From contig NZ_JAUSPQ010000008.1 of assembly GCF_030655665.1 (NCBI RefSeq), positions 62,001-126,000 of the forward strand: 64,000 nt of DNA, in the 5' to 3' direction. Both the position numbers and the translations under genes were made by a program. The notes under the pieces are model-generated. The model was not told where the DNA came from, searched no databases, and saw only the letters and a program-made list of their open reading frames with translations. Source of the DNA: Methanocorpusculum sp. (GTDB lineage Archaea > Halobacteriota > Methanomicrobia > Methanomicrobiales > Methanocorpusculaceae). Below, in pieces: positions 17,137 to 26,157 of this stretch; the first letter of the stretch is position 1, and every line of letters starts with the position of its first letter.

Positions 17137-18744
17137 ATGCATCCGTTCATACAAAATATCAAAAGTCATATCCGTGTTGAACACGTGATCTTTGCGATCC
17201 TGATTCTCGCGATCATTCTCAGATTCGCTTTCCTGGATCTCAAACTCTTCCATCACGATGAGGCGATCCATGCCTGGTTCTCATATCAGCTTCTGACTAC
17301 CGGTAATTATCTGTATGACCCAGTGTATCACGGACCCTTCTTATACTATATCACGGCATCCATGTTCGCCATATTCGGGGATTCCGATCTTGTCGGCAGG
17401 ATCCTTCCGGCGATTGCCGGCTGTGCGCTTATCCCTCTCGTCTATTGGTTATATCGACTTCGGTATCTGACCGGCAAAATTGCCGTGATCGCTGCACTAT
17501 TCCTTGCGATAGCTCCGGAACTGGTCTACTTCTCCCGGTTTTTGCGCAATGATATCTTCGTAGTTTTCTTCTCTCTTCTTCTGGTCGTTGCTTTCCTCGC
17601 ATGGCTCGATAAGGGCAAATGGTATTATCTGGCATTGGCGGCTACGGCAGGGGCTCTTGGCATGTGTTCCAAGGAGAATATGCCGCTGATCCTTGTTACC
17701 TTCGGCGTATTCTTCGTCTATCTTCTCTGGACCCGGAAGATCACCCTTCCGGAAAAATGGATCCGCGATCTCATCATCGCGGCGGTCATCTTCTTCGGGA
17801 TCATCTGCACACTGTATTCTTCATTCTGGACCCATCCTGAAATGATCCTGCAGGCAGGTCCCCTTGCTATAGAACACTGGATCGCGATGCACAACGAACA
17901 GCGGATCGCCGGGCCACCGGTATTCTATCTCCTGATGTTCGTCCTGTATGAACTGCCGATCCTTATTTTTACCATTTCTGGTGTTATTCAGTTCCTTAGG
18001 ACCGGAAAGAAGCGGTCTTCTGACAAAGAAGATGAACAGGAGGAACAAGAACACAAAGAACCAAAAAAGAAGTTCTCCTTTGCGGCTTTGTTCCGCCGTC
18101 CGGCAGCTCCTGCGTCCATCGACAGAAAGAGAGAGTTCATACGGTTTGCGGTCTACTGGACGATCATCGCCTGCCTGACTTATGCCTACATTGGTGAAAA
18201 AGTGCCCTGGCTCTCTCTCCATCAGCTGGTGCCGATGATCTTCGTCGCGGCATTTGGTATCACCTTTACGGGAAAATACTGGAAGACCGTTCTTGTGATA
18301 TGTGCTGTGCTCCTCTTTGCCACGACCTGTTATGTGGCATACACTCCGGCGGATATTGCCGAGCCGATCATCCAGGTCCAGAACTCAGAAGATCTTGTCC
18401 CCCTGATGGCCGCGATCGATGCCTCCGACAAGGTTGCTCTTGCGACGGATCAGGCCTGGCCATTCATGTGGTATTACCGCGGGGATGCCTGGGACAGGTT
18501 CACGTATTACGGAGGACTGAAGGACGCTTCGACGCTCCTGATCGGGGACTATGACATCATCATTACTCACGATGATGAAAGTTACGATTCCTTGGAAGGG
18601 TACACCAAAGAGACGATCCGGCTGAACTACTGGATCGACAATACGGGCACTGGGGAGGATCCCGGATGGATCGCCTACTTCTTCACCCGTGCGGGTAAGA
18701 TCGGCAGTTACAACTTCGATGTGTTCACCCGCACCGCTGCCTGA
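17137..18744 (+). CDS. Agl23-type flippase-associated membrane glycosyltransferase-like protein
   Basis: A 535-residue polytopic membrane protein of the GT39-like family named flippase activity-associated protein Agl23. The first loop carries LKLFHHDEAIHAWFSYQLLT, with the Asp-Glu typical of GT-C enzymes, and about ten hydrophobic segments follow; a charged cytoplasmic loop of Lys/Glu (about residues 287-312) separates the two halves. The family is linked to archaeal protein N-glycosylation, which fits the glycan cluster 10 kb downstream; it is not adjacent to it. Exact activity is unproven. Confidence 0.85.
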   Translation: MHPFIQNIKSHIRVEHVIFAILILAIILRFAFLDLKLFHHDEAIHAWFSYQLLTTGNYLYDPVYHGPFLYYITASMFAIFGDSDLVGRILPAIAGCALIPLVYWLYRLRYLTGKIAVIAALFLAIAPELVYFSRFLRNDIFVVFFSLLLVVAFLAWLDKGKWYYLALAATAGALGMCSKENMPLILVTFGVFFVYLLWTRKITLPEKWIRDLIIAAVIFFGIICTLYSSFWTHPEMILQAGPLAIEHWIAMHNEQRIAGPPVFYLLMFVLYELPILIFTISGVIQFLRTGKKRSSDKEDEQEEQEHKEPKKKFSFAALFRRPAAPASIDRKREFIRFAVYWTIIACLTYAYIGEKVPWLSLHQLVPMIFVAAFGITFTGKYWKTVLVICAVLLFATTCYVAYTPADIAEPIIQVQNSEDLVPLMAAIDASDKVALATDQAWPFMWYYRGDAWDRFTYYGGLKDASTLLIGDYDIIITHDDESYDSLEGYTKETIRLNYWIDNTGTGEDPGWIAYFFTRAGKIGSYNFDVFTRTAA

Positions 18745-18804
18745 CGAGAAATAATCACGCAACTACTAAGAGTATCCCCGCCAATATAGGTACATCTATA
18801 GGAT

Positions 18805-21800
18805 ATGCACATGGAACAGGGCATCTTGGAACTGGAAGAACTACGCAGCAGGTTACTTGATCTGACGCTCCGCAACAATCTGCTGAACTATAAACCGTCT
18901 CCCGGAAGATCTATTGAGGTCATCGACTGTGATCCGGCGGAGATTTATCGGATCCTTGTTCTTGACGAAAAGGGGATGAAGTTTTATCCGTCAAGCAAAG
19001 CTGCCAGAAGTGATGCTGACGACAAACGCATCTGGAAGTATCCGACATTCACCCAGACGTCAAAGTATGCCGAGCTGATCCTTCATACCCCCTATACCGA
19101 TATCGAGCTCCGTAAAAAGCTCTACAGTCTCCAGAACAAAAGCCGGACGGTCTTTGAAGAGCAGGGATATCCTGTTCTCTATCTCGCTTTGGGATTCGTT
19201 GAGTGGACCGAACGTGACTACCCTACAAAACCGTTCAAGGCTCCGCTGCTTCTGATTCCGGTGGATCTGGAACGCCAGAAGATCAAAGAGAATTATACGC
19301 TTCGCTGGACCGGTGAAGATCCTACCCTTTCCTTATCGCTGATTGCAAAACTTGCTGAACAGGGTGTCATCCTGCCGGATATGGGTCATCCGGAAACGAT
19401 TGAGGAGATCGTCTCCTACTTTGCCCTGATCCGCGAGACGGTCGCCGAGAAAGACTGGGTTTTTACGCCTGGGACCACGCTGGATCTGTTTAGTTTCCGT
19501 AAATTTGTGATGTTCAAGGATCTGGATCTGGCGAGTTGGGAGGGGGTCTCTCCTCTTGAGAAGAACCCGCTGATCAAACGGTTGTTTCATCCTGAAGTTG
19601 AGAAAAATCCTGCACCGACCTTCCTGGAGAATGAGGCGGATCTCCGGCTTCCCAGCGAACGCAGTTTCAATATCATGGATGCCGATTCCTCTCAGATTGC
19701 CGTGATCGAGGAGGCAAAGGCCGGGAAAAATCTCGTGGTCGAAGGTCCTCCGGGAACGGGAAAGAGTCAGACGATCGCGAACATGATCGCTGAAATGATG
19801 GCGAACGGCAAAACCGTTCTCTTTGTCAGCGAAAAGATGGCGGCTCTTGAGGTGGTGAAACGCAGGTTGGATACGGCAGGTCTTTCTCCGTATTGTCTAG
19901 AACTTCACAGCCAGAAAGCGAAGAAGGCGGAACTTATCCGCGAACTGGAGAAGAGTATCCGGCAGCCTTCGCCGGAATCGTCCGGTTTCGAGTCGTGTCA
20001 CCGTCAGATCGATTCACTGAGAACTGAGTTGAGCGGGTATTGCAGTGAGCTGAAGATGCCGATCGGTGCGTGCGGATTCACGCCGTATGATCTGTTCGGG
20101 ATCCGCGAACAGTACCGGTACGAGTTCGAAAACAGCCCTCACCGGAAAAATTACCGGCTCCAGAAGATCCCGGTAGAAGATGCTCTTGGGATGACGCCTG
20201 ATGAGTATAAGGCGGCCATTTCTGCTCTGCAGGAGATCGCTGCGTATCTTCCAACGCTTCTCTGTGACGGCACCCCCTTATCCGGCCATCCGTGGGCAAT
20301 GACCAGGCCCGGGATGATCCTGCCGAGTGATCAGGATGAGATCCGTGAGATGGTGATCACCTATCAGAGCAGGATCCAGGATCTCCAGACAGTTATGCGG
20401 GCAATCGCTGATCTGACGGATGTTCCGGTTCCGAGAAGTGAAACCGAGGTTTCCCGCCTGATCGAGACCTGCCGATATCTGCTGAAGGATTTTTCGGTGA
20501 CGATCGATATCCTGAAAAATCCCCTGTGGGGAAATCAGGCTGAGTTGAATCGTCTGATTGCCAATATGCAGAATCTGTACGATCACAGTTCCCGGATCCT
20601 CGCAAACTTTACTCCGGAGATCTTCCTGCGTAATCCCGCCCGTCTCTACTCGGAGTTCCTTGCTTTTGGGGAGAAAGGAACGTTCGGGAAAATGTTTTCC
20701 AGCGGGTATAAGAAGCTCAAGGCGGATATTGCCGGGTATTATGTGGGTTCCATGCCGGATGACGCCAAGATCCTCTCGGATCTGAAGGATGCACGCAATT
20801 ATCTGACCGCACGGGATGAATGGGAGCAGGACAAAGGAGTATATCTATCCCTGTTTGCTCCCGTCTGGAAGGATGAATACACCCACCCCGACTCCCTTCG
20901 CAAATATGCCGACTGGGTACTTGCAGTCCTGACAATGGCACAGGAAGGGCTGATCACTCCGCACACGATCGAACTGCTTAGTTCCGGGCAGATCACGCCT
21001 GCTTTCCTGTCGCCGCTGTTTTCCGCTCTCGAGGAGACGGTTATCGCTCAAACTGAGGAACGGGACGCGCTTTTTGTTCGTCTTGGGGTGGTCGATTTCG
21101 AAACAGATCAGACGTTTGCTTCAATGCGGAAGATCACCGACATCTGGATCACGGAGATCGACCGGCTGAGCGAGTGGAGTAAGTTCCTCACCTTTGCGGA
21201 AACCTGTGAAAACACGAAGGCATCTGCCGTGCTGCCTCTGCTTTTCATCGACAAGATCTCGGCAGAGGCGCTTATCCCGGCATTTCTTACCGGCTATGCG
21301 GACGCTCTTTTGAAAGAGGCATACCGCGTCCGTCCGCTTCTTGCGAGGTTTGCTCAGGCGCCTCATGAACAGAAGATCAAGACATTTGCCGAGTACGACC
21401 GGGCTGCGATCTCAGCAAATGCTGCGAGGATCATTCAGAAGCTGGACAAGTCCGTTCCTGAGATATACACTGGCGCTTCCCGTGACTCGGAGATGGGTGT
21501 TTTGACCGGCGAGTTCAACAGAAAACGCGGTCACATGTCGATTCGGACCCTGATGAAAAAGGCTGGCGGACTTATCCAGCAGATCAAACCCTGTTTCATG
21601 ATGAGTCCTCTTTCGGTCGCCCAGTATCTGGATCCCAGGTCCGTTCAGTTTGACATCATCATCTTTGATGAGGCTAGTCAGGTCAGACCGGAGGATGCAT
21701 TGGGTGCCCTTATGCGTGGTCGCCAGCTTGTGGTGATGGGCGACTCCCGTCAGCTCCCGCCGACGACGTTCTTTGACCAGATCGCGGGTCAGGATGAGGA

Positions 21801-23535
21801 TGAGGAGGAGTCGGTTGCCGGTGTAAAGGATATGGAGAGCCTTCTGCATGTCTGCAAACAGTCGTATCCGACAAAGAGGCTCCGCTGGCATTACCGTTCG
21901 AGGCACGAATCGCTTATCGCAATATCCAATCAGGAGTTTTATGACGGGAGTCTGATGGTCTTCCCCTCACCGCGGCACGAGACGCCGGATCTGGGTCTTT
22001 CCTTTGTGCATCTGCCGGATACTATTTACGAACGCGGCAGGTCCGGGGTCAACAAAGGCGAAGCTCAGGAAGTTGCCCGGGCGGTGATCGCGTATTATCA
22101 GAAGTTCCCGGATAAAACACTCGGTGTTGCCACCTTCTCTACCCGTCAGCAGGAAGTTATCCGTCATGAAGTGGATATTCTGCTCCGTGATCATCCGGAG
22201 ATCGAAATGCTGATGCGGCCGGCAAACGGCGAAAACTTCTTTGTGAAGAATCTGGAAACGGTCCAGGGTGATGAACGCGACACGATGCTTATCAGTATCG
22301 GGTATGGGTTTGATGAGAATCACCGGCTTTCCCGGAACTTCGGGCCGCTGAATCAGGCAGGAGGCGAGAGACGGCTGAATGTTCTGATCACCCGTGCACG
22401 GGAACGGTGTGTGGTGTTTTCGAATTTCCGCGGCGCCGATCTGCAGATCGATGCCGAGTCTTCATCCGGTATTGCTGCATTGTCCCGTTTCCTCACCTAT
22501 GCGGAGGACCGCTCTTCACTGTTAGGCTGTCCTTCGATCGAGGTTTTGGATGAAGCCGGATACTTCCCGGATTCCATCGCAGTAATGCTTGAGGATAAAG
22601 GATACATGGTGTCCCGCAACCTTGGATGTGCCGGGTTCAGGATCGATCTTGCGGTCTTTGACCCGAAGGATACCGGGGTGTATATGGCAGGTATCCTCTG
22701 TGACGGGCCAAACTATTGGTCCTCCGAAGTGACGCGGGATCGCGACCGTTTGCGTAGCCAGGTCCTTGAAGGACTCGGCTGGCGTCTCATTCGTGTCTGG
22801 TCTTCTGAGTGGTTCCAGCACCCGGCATCCTGCACAAAGATCCTTCTGGACTTCCTTGAAGATGTGCAGAAACCGGTGGAGTCTGTTGTTGAAAAAGTGG
22901 AGAAGCCGGTAAAGAAGGCGAAGACTTCAGCCTCTCCGGCTTTGACTGAGGAAAAACCAAAACCATCTGTTGTTAAGGCACCGGAGTATGCGAAGGTGAA
23001 AGTCGAGCCGTATGTTTTCTGTACTGAGTGTGATCTTTCCAAGTATCACCAGTTTGCCTCCGTGTCTGACTCTGTACTTGCGACAGCGATCGTCCAGATC
23101 ATCTCCGTCGAAGGACCCGTTTCTTTGAACGAGCTGAATGCCCGGGTAAAGGAGCTTGGCCGTGTCCCGAAGATGACCCCGGCGATCAAGAAAAAGATCG
23201 CTTCGCTCGCGGATGACGAGGTGAATGCCGATCGTCTGATCGTGGATGAGGAGGGATTCTACTCTGTTCCCCAAATGGAGCTGGCGGCACGCGAACGACC
23301 GGCTAAGTGGTCTTGTGACGACGTGTCGCTTTCAGAGATCGGTCTTGCGGCCGAGGTCATTCTTGGCAAACAATTTGCGACACCCAAGCAGGATCTTGTC
23401 CGGCAGACCGCTCTGGTTCTCGGGTTCAAACTGACTGCACAGGTCAAGGTGCGGGTGGAAAAGGGGATTGATGCAGCAATCTCTACCGGAGCTATCATCA
23501 CAGACGGTGACAAACTCATCCGGGCAGTGGAATAA
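18805..23535 (+). CDS. Giant DUF4011 / superfamily 1 helicase / MTES_1575-like / DUF3320 protein
   Basis: A 1576-residue multidomain protein. Order: DUF4011 at the N-terminus (RLLDLTLRNNLLNYKPSPGR); an SF1 (UPF1/DNA2-like) helicase with Walker A EGPPGTGKSQT at about 313-323, motif II FDEASQ near 954-959, GDSRQLPPT, ETVQGDERD and LITRARER near 1195; an MTES_1575 endonuclease-like domain around 1260-1350 (IDLAVF with Asp1281, GILCDG, RDRDRLRSQVLEGLGW); a Lys/Pro-rich linker; and a C-terminal DUF3320-like winged-helix domain. About 630 residues separate Walker A from motif II. This architecture is shared with proteins found in defence loci such as Mokosh-like helicases, but no other defence gene is near. 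The usual catalytic Glu before CDG appears to be Leu1298. An alternative ATG lies at 18811. Confidence 0.85.
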   Translation: MHMEQGILELEELRSRLLDLTLRNNLLNYKPSPGRSIEVIDCDPAEIYRILVLDEKGMKFYPSSKAARSDADDKRIWKYPTFTQTSKYAELILHTPYTDIELRKKLYSLQNKSRTVFEEQGYPVLYLALGFVEWTERDYPTKPFKAPLLLIPVDLERQKIKENYTLRWTGEDPTLSLSLIAKLAEQGVILPDMGHPETIEEIVSYFALIRETVAEKDWVFTPGTTLDLFSFRKFVMFKDLDLASWEGVSPLEKNPLIKRLFHPEVEKNPAPTFLENEADLRLPSERSFNIMDADSSQIAVIEEAKAGKNLVVEGPPGTGKSQTIANMIAEMMANGKTVLFVSEKMAALEVVKRRLDTAGLSPYCLELHSQKAKKAELIRELEKSIRQPSPESSGFESCHRQIDSLRTELSGYCSELKMPIGACGFTPYDLFGIREQYRYEFENSPHRKNYRLQKIPVEDALGMTPDEYKAAISALQEIAAYLPTLLCDGTPLSGHPWAMTRPGMILPSDQDEIREMVITYQSRIQDLQTVMRAIADLTDVPVPRSETEVSRLIETCRYLLKDFSVTIDILKNPLWGNQAELNRLIANMQNLYDHSSRILANFTPEIFLRNPARLYSEFLAFGEKGTFGKMFSSGYKKLKADIAGYYVGSMPDDAKILSDLKDARNYLTARDEWEQDKGVYLSLFAPVWKDEYTHPDSLRKYADWVLAVLTMAQEGLITPHTIELLSSGQITPAFLSPLFSALEETVIAQTEERDALFVRLGVVDFETDQTFASMRKITDIWITEIDRLSEWSKFLTFAETCENTKASAVLPLLFIDKISAEALIPAFLTGYADALLKEAYRVRPLLARFAQAPHEQKIKTFAEYDRAAISANAARIIQKLDKSVPEIYTGASRDSEMGVLTGEFNRKRGHMSIRTLMKKAGGLIQQIKPCFMMSPLSVAQYLDPRSVQFDIIIFDEASQVRPEDALGALMRGRQLVVMGDSRQLPPTTFFDQIAGQDEDEEESVAGVKDMESLLHVCKQSYPTKRLRWHYRSRHESLIAISNQEFYDGSLMVFPSPRHETPDLGLSFVHLPDTIYERGRSGVNKGEAQEVARAVIAYYQKFPDKTLGVATFSTRQQEVIRHEVDILLRDHPEIEMLMRPANGENFFVKNLETVQGDERDTMLISIGYGFDENHRLSRNFGPLNQAGGERRLNVLITRARERCVVFSNFRGADLQIDAESSSGIAALSRFLTYAEDRSSLLGCPSIEVLDEAGYFPDSIAVMLEDKGYMVSRNLGCAGFRIDLAVFDPKDTGVYMAGILCDGPNYWSSEVTRDRDRLRSQVLEGLGWRLIRVWSSEWFQHPASCTKILLDFLEDVQKPVESVVEKVEKPVKKAKTSASPALTEEKPKPSVVKAPEYAKVKVEPYVFCTECDLSKYHQFASVSDSVLATAIVQIISVEGPVSLNELNARVKELGRVPKMTPAIKKKIASLADDEVNADRLIVDEEGFYSVPQMELAARERPAKWSCDDVSLSEIGLAAEVILGKQFATPKQDLVRQTALVLGFKLTAQVKVRVEKGIDAAISTGAIITDGDKLIRAVE

Positions 23536-23537
23536 AA

Positions 23538-23563
23538 CTTCCATACCTTTTTTCAGATGGAAG
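23538..23563 (+). terminator. Hairpin after the helicase gene
   Basis: CTTCCAT (23538-23544) and ATGGAAG (23557-23563) form a perfect 7-base stem; the 12-base loop includes six T. It starts just after the stop codon at 23535. It could be a terminator or an mRNA 3'-end structure. Confidence 0.4.
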
Positions 23564-23605
23564 GTCCAATAAAATGAGTAACAGTCTTTTGGGTTTTTAG
23601 ATAAT

Positions 23606-24292
23606 ATGTTTGAGTCGATTTCCGCAGTAACGAACTCCGCAGGGTATCTCTTGGGAGGAGTAGGGGTGACCCTTCTTTTAGTGGGTCTCTCCCTCTTAAT
23701 CGGTTTTATCTGCGGAATCGTCCTGACTCTAGGCCAGGTCTACGGCCCGCAGCCGGTCCGCTGGTTCGTCGGTGTCTATGTCTGGTTCTTCCGCGGACTC
23801 CCCAATATCGTCTTACTGTTTTTGTTTTACTTCGCGCTCTTCCCGTTCATGGGCTTTGATATGCCGGTATTCGGTGTGGCCGTCACCGTGTTAGGTCTCA
23901 GGAGTGCAGCATATCAGTCCCAGATCTTCAGGGGAGCTATCCAGTCATTGTCTGAAGGTCAGATGCTTGCCGCACGCTCCCTCGGAATGACCCGGTGGCA
24001 GGCGATCCGCTCGATAGTTCTGCCCCAGTCGCTTCGTCTTTCCCTCCCCGGCTGGTCGAACGAGTATCCGGTTCTGCTGACGGATTCATCGGTTGCCTAT
24101 GTGATCGGTGTGGCTGAACTTCTGACCAGAACGAGTCAGGTGATTTCCCGGACCGGTGAGCCTATGCTGCTGTATCTCACCTGCGCAGTCATATTCATTC
24201 TGTTAAATTACGGTGGCATGATGATCATTCAATATGTGGAAAAGAAAGTCCGGATCCCGGGATTCGGCAACAACGAGGCTGAGTGTTTATGA
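23606..24292 (+). CDS. Amino-acid-type ABC transporter permease (HisM family)
   Basis: A 228-residue inner-membrane permease with about five hydrophobic segments and the EAA-type loop AARSLGMTRWQAIRSIVLPQ that contacts the ATPase. VYVWFFRGLPNIVLLFLFYF is typical of polar amino acid uptake permeases. It overlaps the ATPase gene by 4 bases (ATGA) and a second permease follows that gene. No substrate-binding protein is encoded in the cluster, so substrate and direction are uncertain. Confidence 0.93.
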   Translation: MFESISAVTNSAGYLLGGVGVTLLLVGLSLLIGFICGIVLTLGQVYGPQPVRWFVGVYVWFFRGLPNIVLLFLFYFALFPFMGFDMPVFGVAVTVLGLRSAAYQSQIFRGAIQSLSEGQMLAARSLGMTRWQAIRSIVLPQSLRLSLPGWSNEYPVLLTDSSVAYVIGVAELLTRTSQVISRTGEPMLLYLTCAVIFILLNYGGMMIIQYVEKKVRIPGFGNNEAECL

Positions 24293-25032
24293 GCGATGTC
24301 CCTATTCTCAAAGTTGAGAACCTCTGTAAGTCGTACGGCGATCTTGAGGTCCTTAAATCCGTTTCATTCGAGATACACAAAGGAGAGAAGAAGGTTTTCG
24401 TCGGTCCGTCAGGTACCGGGAAATCCACGCTTCTCCGGTGCATCAACCAGTTGACCCTTCCCGACAGCGGGTTTGTGTATCTGAACGGCGAGGAGATCGT
24501 TAACTCCGGGAAAAAGATCAATGAATATCGGCAGAAGATGGGGATGGTCTTTCAGAATTTCAACCTTTTCGATCATCTGACGGCAGTCAGAAACGTGGAA
24601 CTTGCCCTGCTGAAAGTGAAAAAGATGGATAAAAAATCTGCACGCGAAAAGGCGATGTATGAGTTGGAGCAGGTCGGCATGGCAGATCGTGCAGCCTTTT
24701 ATCCCGCGCAGTTATCCGGAGGTCAGGCCCAGCGTGTTTCGATTGCCCGGGCACTTGCCATGGATCCCGAGGTCATGCTTTTCGATGAACCTACCTCGGC
24801 TCTTGATCCTGAACTGAAGCGTGAGGTTATGGAGGTAATGCGGACCCTTGCAGCCCAGGGGATGACCTGTATCGTCGTTACGCATGAGATGAAGTTTGCA
24901 ACCTCCTTTGCTACCGAGATCTACCTGATGGAGAAAGGCGAGATCGTTGAACATGGTCCGCCGTCGGAGATACCGACAAGCCCGAACTTTGTAAAAACAC
25001 GTGCGTTTATGGGCAGTTACGCAGACGAGTGA
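24289..25032 (+). CDS. Amino-acid-type ABC transporter ATP-binding protein (GlnQ family)
   Basis: A 247-residue ATPase with Walker A GPSGTGKST, Q-loop FQNFNLF, signature LSGGQAQR (a variant of LSGGQQQR), Walker B VMLFDEPTSALDPE and the switch His in VVTHEM. It powers the two flanking permeases. The ATG at 24289, overlapping the stop of the first permease, is preferred over a GTG two codons upstream. Confidence 0.95.
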   Translation: MSDVPILKVENLCKSYGDLEVLKSVSFEIHKGEKKVFVGPSGTGKSTLLRCINQLTLPDSGFVYLNGEEIVNSGKKINEYRQKMGMVFQNFNLFDHLTAVRNVELALLKVKKMDKKSAREKAMYELEQVGMADRAAFYPAQLSGGQAQRVSIARALAMDPEVMLFDEPTSALDPELKREVMEVMRTLAAQGMTCIVVTHEMKFATSFATEIYLMEKGEIVEHGPPSEIPTSPNFVKTRAFMGSYADE

Positions 25033-25033
25033 T

Positions 25034-25801
25034 ATGGATAATCTGACCAATACACCAGTGCCTCTAGACGGGCTGAGCGGATTTTTCCAGAGTGCCCTGG
25101 ACTCTTTCATCTCCCAGATCCCGTTCTGGCAGGATATTCTGCTTCCTGCTCTCTGGAATGGGTTAGTGGTGACGATGCAGCTCGTGATCATGACGGCGCC
25201 TTTCGGGTTCCTACTCGGTCTTCTGGTGGCTGTATCCAGAGTTTACGGTCCAACGCCGGTCAAATGGCTTGCAAAACTGTATGTGATATTTTTCCGCGGC
25301 TGTCCGCTTTTGGTCCTGCTGTTCATCCTGTATTTTGGTCTGCCGTCGGTTGGGATCGTCTTGGGCTCGTTTATGTCGGCTCTCGTCGGATTCATTTTGT
25401 GTAACTCGGCATATAACTCAGAGTATCTCCGCGGAGGACTTCAGTCGATCAAACGCGGTCAGCTGCTTGCGGCCAGGTCTCTTGGTATGACGAAGGCACA
25501 GGGAGTTTTGTATGTGGTGGTCCCGCAGGCACTCCGCCGTGCCCTTCCGGGCGTCTCAAACGAGTTCATCTATCTGATAAAATACTCTTCACTTGCGTAT
25601 GTGGTCGCGGTGATTGAGCTAACCGGTGCAGCAAAAATCATTGCAAGTAAGTATTTTATGTTCTTCGAGGCTTTTGCGGCCGTGGGTATCTTTTATCTGG
25701 TTCTCGTGACGATCACGACGTTAGGGGTCCGCTGGCTTGAAAAGAAGTATGCTATCCCTGGTGTGTCGGGTGTAGTTAGGAAAGTTACAAAAGAGCACTA
25801 A
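25034..25801 (+). CDS. Amino-acid-type ABC transporter permease, second subunit
   Basis: A 255-residue permease from the ATG at 25034 (MDNLTNTPVPLDG), one base after the ATPase stop codon. It has about five hydrophobic segments and the coupling loop AARSLGMTKAQGVLYVVVPQ. It resembles the first permease, so the transporter is a heterodimer. An N-terminal stretch of about 40 mostly polar residues precedes the first membrane segment. T-rich sequence right after the stop codon (25802-25809) may end transcription. Confidence 0.93.
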   Translation: MDNLTNTPVPLDGLSGFFQSALDSFISQIPFWQDILLPALWNGLVVTMQLVIMTAPFGFLLGLLVAVSRVYGPTPVKWLAKLYVIFFRGCPLLVLLFILYFGLPSVGIVLGSFMSALVGFILCNSAYNSEYLRGGLQSIKRGQLLAARSLGMTKAQGVLYVVVPQALRRALPGVSNEFIYLIKYSSLAYVVAVIELTGAAKIIASKYFMFFEAFAAVGIFYLVLVTITTLGVRWLEKKYAIPGVSGVVRKVTKEH

Positions 25802-25846
25802 TTTTTTTAAAATCATTTAAATACTTATTTTTCCTATTTCTCTATC

Positions 25847-26113
25847 ATGTCATTATCTGTAGATGTTATTGATAAACTTGCTGCGCTGATCACCGCGGCT
25901 TTTGGTCTGGTTGCGGCTCTTGCATGGAACACCGCGATCCAAGCGGTCTTTAAGGAGATTTTTGGAGACCAGAGCAGTGTCCCGGCAATGCTGGGGTATG
26001 CCGGTTTTGTGACGATCATTGCCGTTGTCTTTACGGTCTGGATCGGGTACGTCTCGAACAAGACGAAGGAAAAAGTTGTTAAAGTAAAGTTCGTTAAAGA
26101 TAAGAAAGAGTAA
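25847..26113 (+). CDS. DUF5654-like small membrane protein
   Basis: An 88-residue protein with two hydrophobic segments (about 8-34 and 46-66) and a very basic C-terminus. IDKLAALITAAFGLVAALAW matches the DUF5654 pattern known in archaea; function is unknown. A TATA-like AAATACTTA about 20-28 bases before the ATG suggests a leaderless mRNA. Confidence 0.75.
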   Translation: MSLSVDVIDKLAALITAAFGLVAALAWNTAIQAVFKEIFGDQSSVPAMLGYAGFVTIIAVVFTVWIGYVSNKTKEKVVKVKFVKDKKE

Positions 26114-26157
26114 TTCCATCCAAATCTTTTTTTTGTTGGACAAGCGTTATAGTTAGT

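Noticed and set aside
16959-17180. A 73-codon plus-strand frame upstream of the Agl23-type gene
   Set aside because: Its end overlaps the Agl23-type gene in another frame and it shows no conserved features; the stretch is better seen as leader and promoter DNA.
18805-25801. A multi-gene defence island including the helicase and the ABC transporter
   Set aside because: The ABC genes are a standard amino acid transporter and no nuclease, methylase, toxin or other defence gene is adjacent, so only the helicase itself is kept as a candidate.
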